64,000 nucleotides of DNA from Hyparrhenia diplandra (Eukaryota; Streptophyta; Magnoliopsida; Poales; Poaceae), in NCBI GenBank assembly GCA_015847255.1, contig JADLZK010007339.1:612501-676500 (forward strand), given 5' to 3'. Below the pieces are notes generated by a model, which was given only the letters and a program-made list of their open reading frames with translations, was not told the DNA's origin and ran no database searches. Position 1 is the stretch's first letter. Every line of letters starts with the position of its first letter. The translations under genes were made by a program, and so were the position numbers. This document shows positions 1 to 11,581 of this stretch, piece after piece.

Positions 1-2100
1 AATTAGGCACACATAATTGGCCCTTGTCGGATTCATGCCATGAGCAGACAACATGGAGCTGAACAGAAGCTTCCCTTGCTCGACTAGCCCAAGATGGCTG
101 CAAGCTGAGATGACAGCAACAAACGTAGCTGGTGTTGGAGCCAATTGGAGCTGTGTCATATCTTGGTAGAGGATGAGGACGTCATGGATCAGACCATGGT
201 TAGCATAAGCTGTCAGCATGGTGTTGTATAGTATGGCGTCCTCGGTTACCAATGAAACTTCAGTGAAAGCGCTTTTGGCAGCAGTAATATCACCGCATTT
301 TGCATAGGCATCAACCAAAGCACTTGACACACAGAAGTGCTTGCTGTGCCCTGTCCTGACAACGAGCGAATGGATGCATCTGCACTGCCTAATCAATGCA
401 GAGTTTGCACAAGCATTCAGGATGGTACCAGGATGAACTCGTCAGGCTTCTCTGGGCAGTCAACTCTGAACAACTTAAAGAGAAAAAGGGCCTCTTTGTC
501 CAAGTCATGCTTCACAAATGCGGAGATGCTGACTCCCCATGACACTAAATCCATTTTGCCAGCGTCCTCGGTGATTTTCAGTGGATCTAGAACTGAGCCA
601 AGGACTGCTTTTGCTTTGATAAGTGAGGTTGCCACGAACTGGCATGAAGCGGACCCCTGTTTCAGAACACTTGCATGGATTTGCTCATGGTTCCTTGCAT
701 CATGATCTTGTTGGAAAGCAGCCAAAACAGCTGGATAGGTGAACTCATCTGGTCTTGCTCCGAAGCAAACCAAGCTGCGGAAGAGCCTCATTGCATCTCC
801 AGAACAGCCGTGCAGACCATATATAGCCTGCGATCATCTCGTTCCATGTCACAATGTTTCTGACACCGAGATTACAGAAGAAGCTATAAGCACAGCTGAG
901 CAGCCCACAGTGTGCGAACATGTTGATGACTGCATTCGCTACAAGAAGATTGTCAGAGTAGCCATGGCGGTAGGCAAGTCCAAAGATCTGAAGACCGAGG
1001 GAGGTGCTCTCTTTAGCACCACTCAGCCTCAGCATGACAGAGAATGTAACTTGATTAGGTTTGCAGCCATACCGTGACATATCAATAAAGCATTCCGCAG
1101 CTGCCCTCTCATCCTCATCGTGTGCGAGTCCTGAAATCATTGTGTTTCAAGAAACAGTATCCTTCTGCCAAATCTTACCAAAGATGTCAACTGCAATTTC
1201 CTTGTGTCCTGCTTTGAAATACATATCCATGAGTGTGTTCATCATTGAGGTATTGGACTGAAACATGCTGTGGATGACAAGACCATGAACCTGCCGCCCG
1301 AAAAGTCGCAGGTGATCGAGGAAGCCTTCAAAGCTGAAATGTAGGTGAACATGTCAGCTGCTATTCCAGAACGGTGCATTAGAGCCACTGTCCTCATCGG
1401 GCCATACCCACGGCCATTGACGATGTAGCCTTCCAGCATTGCGTTCCAGCACGCGCCGTCTCTTGAACCGGAAGCTATGCCTGCGAAAACTTGCTCCACA
1501 GCAGCAACACGCCGGTGCTTGGCATAGACCAGCATCATTGAGCTCCCCACGTAAGGATTTCCATCAAGGCCAGCTTTGACGGCGAGGCCATGAAGGGAAC
1601 AACCGAGCTTCACACCATCCACCACCACGGACTGACAGTGACAGTAAGCGCCGAGCGCACTGGCGAGAGCGAACTTGTTGGGGCAGAACCCGCTCCTGAC
1701 CATGGAGGAGAAGATCCCCAGCGCCAGGTCAGACGCGCCTCGGCGCGCCGTGGCGGACACCATGGCCGTCCAGGTGACGAGGTTGCGGCGCGGCGTTTCG
1801 TCGAACACATCCAGCGCGCTGGCAAGGTCCCCGCGTCTGGAGTAGTAGAGGGAGAAGATTGTTCGCGGTGAAGGTGTCCGCGGACACGCCGAGCTTTACG
1901 GCCGACGCGTGCAGCAGCGAGCCGGTGGACGTGGAATGTGGCGCCCCGGCGGTGGAACTGGAAGCCGAGACGGTGGCGGCGGCGAGGGCGTTCGCGATGG
2001 CGAAGGGGTCCATGGCGGGGGCGACGTCCGCAGCGCTGCTGCTGCAGCTGGCGAGTGCGGTGAAAGTGGTGGAGGCAATGGCGGGCTGGGGAAGATCCAT
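1..2100 (-). pseudogene. PPR protein pseudogene, copy 1 (C-terminal end lies outside the window)
   Basis: The minus strand encodes a plant pentatricopeptide-repeat protein; PPR proteins of this modular type normally bind organellar RNA, and none of that function is testable here. The likely start is the Met at 2100 (MDLPQPAIAST), followed by repeat-type motifs such as LHASAVKLGVSADTF, NLVTWTAMVSATARRG, FCPNKFALASAL, MISGLAHDEDERAAA and PDEFTYPAVLAAF. The frame is broken at about 1830, 1300, 800 and 430, and a TGA replaces the expected Trp of SWNTMIS near 1148. The reading continues past base 1. Bases 1-1110 match 17530-18630 closely, so this is one of two local copies. Family assignment is secure from motif spacing; the state of the missing C-terminus is unknown. 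Frameshifts from assembly error cannot be excluded, but the second copy is broken at different places. Confidence 0.85.
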
Positions 2101-2175
2101 GCTGATGCTCCTGTTCTTGCAGGTAGTATCAAGGAGGAAGCTTTTGCACGGAGCATCGTCAACCTCGACTAGCAC

Positions 2176-2670
2176 TACTAGTTTTGCTGGCGCCTGGCGC
2201 CGCCGCGGTCATCGTACGGCAAGACGCACGCCATTCCTGAAGCCGAAGCGAACGGCAACATCTGTGGGCTGCTGAACACAGGATGAGCGGCCAACCATGC
2301 ATGATGACTGCCGAATTAAACAATAGTAAAGCACTGTGCCATGAAATTTATTGGCAGAACCAAATTCCAAACCAATTTCATTAATTAAACAATAGTTATT
2401 GGCAGAGTATGTTTTTGGGAAACTTGATGCTCGGACAATTTTGATTTGACATGAAATTTATTTCAACTGCACCATGGAAAACTTTGCATCCTCGATCATC
2501 AAACAGAATTATATATGCAGTAACAGACAAGAAACAAAATCCCAGGACGACTCTCTGTTTGAATATGACTAAAGGAAGCACACAGGACCTGTCTCAGGTT
2601 GATTCTGATTGAACAACTAAAATGATACGCAACTAAAAAGCACTGTGCGTGCTAGTTTTGGGAATTCATG
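2176..2670 (-). other. Spacer and probable 3' UTR of the membrane-protein gene
   Basis: No gene is visible on this stretch. Bases about 2480-2640 match 27270-27380 and 27580-27715, which lie at the same place relative to the second gene copy, so this is probably shared 3' UTR or downstream sequence. Confidence 0.4.
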
Positions 2671-5331
2671 TCACACCTCGGCTCTCCTTGTACTTTTCTT
2701 TTGAAGAGTCGCTCTCCTTGTACTTTCGGGCATTTGTTTGTCAAGGCAGCGATGATTCCACCAAAGGTGAAGGGCAGCAGCCATATCCAACACGAAAGTG
2801 ACAGCATGCGCAATGATACGTACTGTGTCGTCGTTTGCGCCGGGTGCTTCTTTGATTGAAACATGCAAAAGCTTTGACCATGAGAGCAGTGCCTGATTTA
2901 GTATCCTCTTCACGCGTCTTTTTCGATCGGTCTTGACGCGTGTTTTTTTGTCTTCGTCACGCGTTTCTGGTGATATGTCTATGTCGATGAAGAATATCTG
3001 CATGATAGCCATCACAATCAACACAGCCGATGGAACAATTACATCCATCACCGCCCACTTTACCCACGTATTTTTGGAGGTTTCTTCTTCGTGATGCCCA
3101 CTCGTGTCTTCTCCAAATCCAGGTATAAAAGAGAGACCAAACAGAATACCATGGCCAATTAACGATAAACACACCCTCCGTATCATGTACAACTTTCGTT
3201 GTTGCTTCCTCGTGATCTGTTGTCCAGCATCCAGAAGACAAAAGGAGAATGAGGGCCAAATGTTATATTAATTAAATACGTAAGAAGCAAATAGTACTGC
3301 ATACTATTTCGACCAAATGTTATTAATTATAAGTAGAAAGCAACTATTTGGATCACTGTAATATAGCAGCGGTGAATCTAGGCAAGATGACTACTGGGGT
3401 CTTGTCTGTAAATGGTGTGGCCATTAGGGTCTATTGGTATTGCGTACAGTAATATTCCATTAGAATTTTTTTACCACTTTCGTTGTTGCTCCCTCCGTTG
3501 TCCAGCCCAGAAGACAAAAGGAATATGAAGACAAAAAGCAATGTTTCGATTTTTCTAGATACACATTGCTTTTAATTTACTATGGGTCTAGATACATTGT
3601 ATATCTAAGTGCATATCAAAAGTCCAAAGCTAGATAACTAGAAAACCCAAAACATCTTATAATTTGGAATGGAGAGTAGGAAGCAAATAGTACGCAATAT
3701 TTTTCTTACTATAGCCAGAATTTGATGGTAATAAACCACAATTTGCGTATTCTCATCTTACTACGGTAAATGTCCATGGATATCCATGTTATTATATGTT
3801 ATCTTTTAATTATGTATAAATGGTAATCATATACACTTGCTTTTCATTATGAAAAACTTTTCCATTGAAGAATATATATGAATTCTAGTGCGTCGTAGTC
3901 ACCACAAGAGATGTTACCAAATTTATATGATAAAACAATAACATCTGCGATGTCAACTAAGTATTATTAGTTTTCTCATTAATTATATTTTCATTGTATA
4001 CTTATTTGATGTCATAAATGTCATGAGTGATTTTCCTCTCGTTCTGTGGATTATTTGCATATTTCTTACGGCACTGCTTTATTGATAATCCATGACCAAG
4101 ACTGAGTATGTCAGGTACCTTCGCGTTCGTCGACGGCCTCTCACACCCATGGTGGTACTGCTGGATTGTACAACAAGGAACATAGCAAATGTTAAGTTCC
4201 AAACCAAAATTCGTTTTTTTTGTTTTGTCGTATATTAATAAGCTATAAACTTGTCAAACTTGAATTTGATTTATATAAAAAAATTATTAACATCATCTAT
4301 GATATGAAACAAATAAATTTCATGCTGTATGTACTGGATGGTCTAGTTAGTTATTATATATTCTAATAAACTCAGCCATCTTCATCGATTGTACCAGGTC
4401 TTTCAGTGTTTGACAACAACGTTATGTTTCTCTCCTCTTTTTTCGGAAATCTAAGGTGCAATATAGACTGATTAAATTTTTATTTTTTTGAAATAAAAAT
4501 GTTTGAACTTAACCAATAATTTAATGTAGATATATGTACCCCACGCTTCAGTTGACGGTATCTATCCAGCAGCCGCCTTTCATTTGCATTCAAATGCACC
4601 ATCTCCCTTCGGCCTCGTTTGGTTAGAGAGGATTGAGGCCTAGAATTAATCCAGGTGATCATTGTTACTATAAATAGACTTGTCATTCCACTCGGAACTG
4701 TTCCATGCCTCCATTCCCTAGAAAACGAACGGGCCCTTCCTAAATGAGGCCTCTGTCCAACTCGTTCCTTCTCTTCATTCTCATCGTCTCTCTGCACTCC
4801 ATCCTCTCCCGAAGGTTGACTCTGAGAGACCTGCCCGTTCGTCTGCATTGACTGCATATATCATGAAAATTACGTACATTAAATTGCATGATTTTTCTCT
4901 TTTGTTCATTTTGTAACATATTAGGTACATATATATATAATAGATAGGGAATGAGCCTTATGTACTTAAGCTCTATCTAGGATACTGTGATAAACTTACA
5001 AACTGCTGATCTATATGTTTTTTTTTTTGTCGTCTATATTCATAATATATATAGTTATGTTACAGCCCATCTTACAATGTCATGAATCTAAATTTTAATT
5101 TTTAAAGTTTTCATTTTATTAATTGAGAGCCACGTGCGTGCGTGCGTGTGTGTATACTTTTGTAATTTTGAATGGCTGAAAAGAAACAAACTTAACTAAG
5201 CATCCATCAAGCATGCGTAAGATAAGAGATTGCATGCTGTGGTAACGTACCTGTTCAATGTCGTCGTGGGCAACGTCGTCGGCCTTGTCCATATGCGATT
5301 GAGAGTTCGAAACGTCGTCGGTCTTGTCCAT
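2671..5331 (-). CDS. Four-exon gene for a putative three-TM membrane protein (326 aa), function unknown
   Basis: I rebuilt this gene from splice sites. Exon 1 is 5331-5251 (27 codons, starts MDKTDDVSNSQSH), exon 2 is 4851-4540 (104 codons), exon 3 is 4160-4119 (14 codons, QYHHGCERPSTNAK) and exon 4 is 3216-2671 (181 codons plus stop). All three introns have GT..AG ends (donors gtacgt, gtacat, gtacct), all are phase 0, and the four exons join into one open frame of 326 residues. The N-terminal half is acidic and polar; exon 4 holds three hydrophobic stretches at about residues 160-176, 199-223 and 278-298, separated by a Lys/Arg-rich segment. A decayed copy of exon 4 at 27715-28206 keeps the hydrophobic pattern, which supports real coding. 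No known family is recognised. Exon 2 contains a MITE that adds 43 codons in frame. Start choice rests on the first ATG and a TATA-like box 125 bp upstream. The joined model is inference. Confidence 0.6.
3477..3530 (-). repeat. Partial duplicate of the exon-4 acceptor region, inside intron 3
   Basis: Bases 3477-3530 repeat the sequence around 3193-3245 (CGTTGTTGCT ... TTGTCCAGC ... CAGAAGACAAAAGGA). The copy has lost the AG acceptor (acaacg instead of acaacag), so it reads as a dead decoy acceptor. Confidence 0.6.
4611..4733. mobile_element. 123-bp MITE (hAT-like ends) inserted in exon 2
   Basis: The element runs from GGCCTCGTTTGGTTAGAGAG to a related inverted end (complement of CCCGTTCGTTTTC). 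It is flanked by a short direct repeat CCCTTC at 4605-4610 and 4734-4739. Element plus one repeat is 129 bp, a multiple of three, and it carries no stop in the exon frame. Removing it joins a coherent peptide (..RPHLGREMVHLNANE..). The superfamily is inferred from the termini only. Confidence 0.65.
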
Positions 5332-5455
5332 GGCCGGCGATGGCCGGTGGAAGGATACGTACACAGCACAGGCAGATCGAGGGCGACAGAGGAATTGCAT
5401 GTGTTGTGCGCCGGCCGGCCGGTGGAATCGGAATCGGAATCGGACAGCAGGTTCG

Positions 5456-5464
5456 ATATATATA
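5456..5464 (-). promoter_or_regulatory. Candidate TATA box of the four-exon gene
   Basis: The minus strand reads GCTATATATATC here, about 125 bp upstream of the proposed ATG at 5331. This is a usual position if the 5' UTR is about 90 nt. No transcript evidence is available. Confidence 0.4.
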
Positions 5465-5703
5465 GCATGCATGGGCATCGGTCGGTGCCAGAGACGCGTC
5501 TCGAGTCTTGCGAGCATATGCGCATGCTTTTGCGAAAAGTAAAAGTCAGCGCGCGCAAGAAGAAACTAGTACTAATTGATTAAGTGGCCGGAGGCATAGA
5601 TATGTACATGTACATGGTCGTGGGGAGAGTCAATAATAATCCTAAATTCCTGGTTTCGTTCCCGCCTAAATCACACGGAGAAGGACGGGTTAGTTTTTTC
5701 GAT

Positions 5704-6245
5704 CACTACCGGATCCAGCCCCTTTGCCGAGTGCCACAGGAATAAAATTACCCTCGGCAAAGTCTCTCGCCGAGTGTCAAGCCTTTGCCGAAAAGTGCCT
5801 GAATCCAATGCCGAGTGTCAAACAATTCGACGGCGTGGGTGATGACGGCGTTCTTTGCCGTGTGCCTGACGCCGCGCTTTCGGCAAAGAAATTAATTTTT
5901 TATTTCTATGCCGAGTGTTAAGTGCTAATAACACTCGGCAAAGAATTATATATTTTCTTTTTACAATATTCTTTGCCGAGTGTCATGGTCGGGGCACTCG
6001 GCAAAAGAAATTTAATTTTTTATTTTATTTTTGGTTGCCGAGTGTCATAACCGCTACACACGGCAAAGGATGAGGCCTTTGCCGAGTGCTATGGCCACAA
6101 CACTTTCGGCAAAGCTTGATGCCTTGCCGAAGTGTCATGGTAAATGCACTTTCGGCAAAGAATTTTTTTTCAGATCAATATATATTGCAGTTTCACATAA
6201 TCACATATATAAATATATCACATATCTCATAGATGCACATATATC

Positions 6246-6331
<86 letters not shown>

Positions 6332-7140
6332 CACTACTATCACACATGTCACATAGTTCATCACAACCATCCATAAATTCACATAGTCATCACAAAGCAT
6401 CCACAAATCCACTAGTGTCCATCACAAGTCCATCATAAGCACAACTCACGGCGTGGAGTTCGGCTGACAACTTCCCCATACGCTTGGGGTCGTGTTTCCG
6501 AAACGAGATGTTTGAAAACCCTAATCATATCATATGTAGGGACTTAAACTGGGTTGAGTAACATGAATATCAATTTTATACTCATTTTTTCCAAATATTT
6601 GAATGAGCTGCAGTTCAAATTTCATTCAAAAAATTGTTTGAAATACAATTAATTAGTTATATATAGCAAAAAATTAAAAAATACACCAAACTTTTTGCAG
6701 GGAGTACGACATGTCGTGTGTGTGGAGGAGAAAAAGTTTGAAGGCAATTAGGGAATTTTTTTTTTTGCCGAAAGTGTCTTGATCAACACCCGCAAAGAGG
6801 CTCCCTTTGCTGAGTGCAATCAAAGGGGGCACTCGGCAAAGGGAACCGTTTGCCGTGTCGCGTGGACTCTTTGCGAGTGCCGTTCCTAGGCACTTTCGGC
6901 AAAGGATGTGACGGCGGCCGGCAGGAGCTGGGCAGGTAACGGTGGAACGCCCGTTGCCGAGGGCCGACATGAGGCACTCGGCAAAGAGGGCTCCTTTGCC
7001 GAAAGTGCCGGGCCTCGGCGCCGCAAAGAGCTCCAATGCCGAGTGTCGAGTCTTTGCCGTGTGTCGTCGTCTGGGCACTCGGCGTATCGATTCTTCGGCA
7101 AAGAGGCGGACACTCGGCAACGGTCCGTTCTCCGGTAGTG
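5704..7140. mobile_element. Non-autonomous CACTA (En/Spm-type) DNA transposon, 1437 bp
   Basis: Termini are CACTACCGGA at 5704 and TCCGGTAGTG ending at 7140. Both ends carry many direct and inverted copies of TTTGCCGAGTGTC, the subterminal transposase-binding type motif of this class. The flanking triplets are GAT (left) and AAT (right), a near-perfect 3-bp target duplication. Unit 2 at about 7892-7912 preserves the unoccupied site, which fixes both borders. No transposase is encoded; the middle holds a TA microsatellite. Confidence 0.88.
6251..6328. repeat. (TA)n microsatellite, about 39 units
   Basis: An uninterrupted run of TA dinucleotides lies inside the CACTA element. Open frames here (poly Tyr-Ile) are artefacts of the repeat. 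Confidence 0.98.
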
Positions 7141-7869
7141 AATCCATCACGAGCAAGCTAGCCATTTCATCATCGAAAAAATAAAAAAAATATTCCAAAA
7201 GCTAGCAGACCTAGCTACAAAACAATGACGAACCAGCTTATCAGCCATGGTACAATATTCTTCTCTCACACCAAATCTACGTCAGCCGGCTTATTAGCCA
7301 CAGAAACGAGCAGCCGAACAGGGCAGTGACGTACTAATTGGGTCACCAACTCTCATTGTACTCTGCATAATGCATTTGTTAGCAAGTAGTGGTGAGTGGT
7401 GTTCCTTTTGTACGTGCTTACATTAGTGCTAGCTAGCTGGTACGGGATATTCAGATTCCCTAAATAAGTCCGTGTGAAAAGTTAGAACGTGTGTATACGT
7501 ATCAAAAGGCTTATATTGATCATTATTACAAACCCCTTCAATTCCACCTTGTCTCGCGACTCGTCTACATGGCACGTCGTACAGGCACAGCGCCGCATCG
7601 TGTTGGGCTGATGAAATGGTAATCGAAGGAAAGCGTATAAAAACGACAGCAACAACAGATGGCGTATTTTAAACGGACAGTTGCCGATTATTTTAAAAGA
7701 ATAAGCCGAGACTAAGTAGTACTACAATGAAACAACAAAACGACAACACAACTGAAGCAACTGAAACAACTAAACCAAACACTGTTGTGCACCAAAGATC
7801 TAATCCTCCACGAACTCATCCGCAACAGCCAGCCAATTGACACATGCGTCACTCAAACAACAGTCGTCG

Positions 7870-8480
7870 TAGACTCATCCGCAATTGACGGGTTAGTTTT
7901 CAATTCATTCACGAGCAAGGAAGCCACTTTCTCATCAAAAATAAAAATTTTAAGAAAAGTTCCAAAAGCTAGTAGCTAGCAGACCTAACAATGACGAGGA
8001 ACCGCAGGTACGTTATGTTGTCATCTATCTATCGATCTCCGCAGGTTCATCCGTTGACGTGTACCACTTTTGGTTAGTTATAAGCTCCATGCATAGCTAA
8101 TATATAAACTGGCCGGGTCACCTACTCCTACTCTGTATTCATTTGCATAATGCGTTGGTCAACTATAGCAAGTGGTACGTACTGTCGTTCCTTTTGTGCT
8201 TAGTGCTAGCTTAGCTAAGCTAGCTGATACGGATATTCAGATTCTCTAAATAAATGAAAAAAAAAGGTAAAATAAGTCCGTGTGGATAGTTAGAACGTGT
8301 GTGCATATCAGAAAGCTTATATTGATTAATTAGAAACCCCTTCAAAGTTCAAACCACCTTTGTGGCTTCGACTCGTACGTGTTTATATATGACACAACAG
8401 CGCCGCCTTGAGTTGGGCGGATGAAACGGGGACGAAAGCGTAAAAAGCCAACGCAACTAATGGCGGCATGCCTAATGGAG
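7870..8480. repeat. Spacer repeat unit 2 (of 3)
   Basis: This unit matches unit 1 from GACGGGTTAGTTTTC through CACGAGCAAGG, ACAATGACGAGGAACC, GCATAATGCGTTGG, GGATATTCAGATTC and the CAGCGCCGCCTTGAG segment. It lacks the CACTA element and so shows the empty target site. Confidence 0.7.
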
Positions 8481-8759
8481 TGCTTTATTTTTTCCTACAT
8501 ACTCCGTCCAGGAAAACATACAACTCTAGCACAATATCATGGTTTAGTATCTCAAGTTTGATTAATTATAGATAAAAAAAGTATTAATATTTATGATATC
8601 AAATAAATATCATTAGAAAATTATGAACAGTAACCAAAGCGCTCTCATCGTGCGAAATCTAGGAGCTATATGAAGTTTATTACTATATGAGCGTGAAAAC
8701 TGTACGCACGTACAACAAACTAATTAAGTGGCCGGACATGCCTTAACTAGGGCATCCGC

Positions 8760-9074
8760 GCCGAATTGGCTTGTAGTCTAATGGTAGGATAGTCCGGTGG
8801 GACGCTACCCACCGGGGGTTCAAATCCTGGTGCTCGCACTTTTTCCTAGGATTTTTCCGGGATTTACCGGCGTTATGCATTCAGTGGTAGCGACGTTCCG
8901 TCGACCGACGGCGCGCCAATGGTGACTTCGGAAATCTCTAGATCTACCGGGTGCTCAGTCCTTCGGAGGTGCTCATAGGGGTAGGGTTTGCGTACGTGTA
9001 TTCATAGGGGTGAGTGTGCGTGCGTGTTATGAGTGCCTGCGTTGTACTGTGTAATTCTCAAAAAAAAAAAAAAA
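8760..9074 (+). mobile_element. Au-type SINE with perfect 12-bp target-site duplication
   Basis: The 5' part is tRNA-derived, with an A-box-like GTAGTCTAATGGTAGGATA and a B-box GGTTCAAATCC. The body contains GGAGGTGCTCATAGGGGTAG and GTGCGTGCGTGTTATGAG, wording I recognise from the grass Au SINE family, and it ends in a run of A. The flanks are the identical 12-mer TAGGGCATCCGC at 8748-8759 and 9075-9086. Its internal RNA polymerase III promoter boxes are intact by eye, and it encodes no protein. Confidence 0.9.
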
Positions 9075-9470
9075 TAGGGCATCCGCAGTCATGCACCGTT
9101 TCATCGAGGAGACAGACAACAACATTGTCAGAAAGGAGTTGTCGACTCCAGAGCAAGCCCCACGTAGAAATAAAAAAAAAAACACACATTTCTCTCTCTG
9201 CAGCCTGGCCTAATGGCCTAGTAGTTCCTCCGCACGGTCAAGAGAAAGGTTGGTTCTTCCCTCCTCCAAAGTCGTTTGACTCATGAGCTTGCATCGGTTC
9301 ATTCTCTCCCTCCTTCATGGGTCGTCTCGTGAAGTGGTTAAGTCGATCCATTGGTACTACGTCCGATGAGTCAGTTTCAAGAAGCCACTGGCCACTGGAG
9401 AAGCCCTTATATATATGTGGTCGTGAAGACTCGATAATAGTAATCCTTACGCATGGTTTCCCCGCTTAAG

Positions 9471-9655
9471 GATCTGTTTGGATCCAAGCGCTAATAAGCT
9501 ACTAATAATTAATAACTCTTTTTGGATATAAACGGGTCTAACTAATAGTCTACATAATATCCAACTAACAATTATCTTACTAGTCTCGAGATCAAACTAG
9601 CTAGCTAGTAGCAGGTAATAGTTAGCTAGCTAATATTATTAGCTACCTAACCATT
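9471..9655. mobile_element. Possible MITE inside spacer unit 3
   Basis: The segment starts GGATCTGTTTGGATCC, a form common at the ends of PIF/hAT-like grass MITEs, and interrupts the match between unit 1 (near 5665) and unit 3. The right border and target duplication are not clear. Confidence 0.35.
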
Positions 9656-10116
9656 TGCAGCAAATAGATCAAAACGGTTATAGAGCACGGAGAATGTAGC
9701 AATGTCGTACGGGTTTTCAATTCAGGATCGGAGCAAGCTAGCCGCTATTAAAAAAAGGGTTCCAAGATCTATAGCAGACATTTAGCTAGCTAGCTATAGA
9801 AAACAATGACGAACCGTGTTGGTCAATGAAGGTTGACCCGTTGTTAACGTCTATTACTACTTTTGGTTAGTTATAAGATCCATGCATGCATGGCTAGTAC
9901 ATATAATTGGGTCACCTACTACTCCGTACTCTGCATAATACTGCATTGGTTAGCAAGTGGACGGTTGTGTTCCTTTTGTGCTTAGTGCCAGCTAGCTATG
10001 GTACGGGATATTCAGATTCCCTAAATAAAAAGGTAAAAATATATATGCCCGTGTGGAAAGTTAATTAGAACGCGTGTGTATAGATACCAAAAAGTTTATA
10101 TCTTGATTATTAGAAA

Positions 10117-10152
10117 CTAGTCCATCAACCCGTGCTGTCGCACACGGGTTAG
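10117..10152 (-). mobile_element. Helitron 3' terminus, minus strand
   Basis: Read on the minus strand the sequence is a hairpin (AACCCGTG..CACGGGTT), a short spacer and CTAG followed by T, the standard 3' end of a plant Helitron. The body would extend to the right into AT-rich sequence. Its 5' TC end was not found, so the length is unknown. Confidence 0.65.
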
Positions 10153-11545
10153 AATATTTGGAGTAAATATTTGTATTAACATTTACATTTAGATATCACA
10201 ATGTCATCTTACATCATGTCACTTGATTAGTGATAAGAGTTTCATGTGAGATTTTACGATGGGAAAGACGTAGGCACCTATGGTATACTAACCTCCTTTT
10301 CTCAAGACGTTTGATTTTTTTATCAATGAAATTAATTTTGATTTACTAATGGTTATATTATCAATGTAGATATGTCAAACATTTTAGTTAAATATTAAAA
10401 AAATATATATCTTAAGTATGTGTGTGTGATTTGCATATTGGCACGTATGTCTACTTTCATCTATTTTAATTGTATTATTATTAAGAAATGAGGAATGTAG
10501 AAACATATTTGTGCTTTATCATTATTTAAATGTTTTTGATAAGCTATTAAAATAATAGTATGATATAGATAATTTAGATATAAAATTAAATATGTTACAT
10601 GTATTATCTTTCATAGTGGCATATTATAACATCATTTTCTAGAACATAGAGGACTTAAAATTAAACTACAAATATTTATGTATTATATGATGTTTTACTA
10701 AAAATGTGTACTCTTATCTTAAAAACAATATGCAAAAATTTTGCTATCTTTTGAGTATTAATATAACTTAATTACTGTCATTTATAAAGGATTACGTTTT
10801 CATGTGTGATAAGTTGATAAAATAAATATTTATTCTAATGTATACATGTTTAGTTGGTCGATATAATGGAGCATAACAATATTTTTTATAGCTTATATTA
10901 GTAGTTATAGCATGGGGTCTATGTATGCTTCATTAATCGAGGCATTATTATGTACTTATAATAGTAGATTGTATGTGTGCATAGAAGTTGCCTGTTAGAA
11001 TGGCTCAAACTGACTCAATGATATATGGTTGTTGAAAAATCAGTGTGACAAAACTTAATGCAAATTAGATATCAAGAATGTATTAAAAAGGCGTGATATG
11101 GGTTCATAAATATGAATGTATTTAAAAGGCAATGAAATGGATTCATAATTATAATTGTCATGAAACATAATTGACATTTGTGTGCATTGTTTGATGACAA
11201 AGAATATCTTGCAAAATATTAATTTCTTATTCTCCTTGGCATTTGCCGAAAGGCTAATATTATTGAGTCATTGATATTGAATGAATACCTACTTCTAAAT
11301 TTGTTCACAGTTGTTGATGTTACTGCAATGACATATATTGCTCTCTCATCGCTTTGCTCAACTTTGTTCCCAAAAATTAAATCTTAAATTTTTGGCCTTT
11401 GCAAAATTGAAATTGAAAAATAATGTAATCGAAGATGTGCACAAACCTTAGGAAATATTTTGAGCTCAATATGGTGCTACAAAAACATGCACGTAAATGT
11501 TGGGAATTATTATTATTGATCAATTATTAGGGATTAATCCCAAAA

Positions 11546-11581
<36 letters not shown>

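Larger units (their letters stand above)
5566..7690. repeat. Spacer repeat unit 1 (of 3), interrupted by a CACTA element
   Basis: Unit 1 begins with AATTGATTAAGTGGCCGGA and includes GAGCAAGCTAGCC, CAATGACGAACC, TACTCTGCATAATGCAT and GGGATATTCAGATTCCCTAA, ending with the segment near CAGCGCCGCATCG. The same ordered landmarks return in units 2 and 3. No coding potential is visible. Confidence 0.7.
8706..10116. repeat. Spacer repeat unit 3 (of 3), with a SINE and a MITE-like insertion
   Basis: Landmarks are AATTAAGTGGCCGGACATG at about 8718, GTACGGGTTTTCAATTC at about 9707, GAGCAAGCTAGCCGC at about 9731 and GGGATATTCAGATTCC at about 10004. It is cut off by the Helitron end at 10117. The SINE at 8760-9074 and extra sequence at about 9471-9655 are absent from the other units. 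Confidence 0.65.

Noticed and set aside
6227..6438. Open frames on both strands with Tyr-Ile repeats
   Set aside because: They are read through a pure TA microsatellite inside a CACTA element.
8767..8840. tRNA-like sequence with A and B boxes
   Set aside because: It is the head of an Au-type SINE with an A tail and target duplications; it does not fold as a clean tRNA gene.
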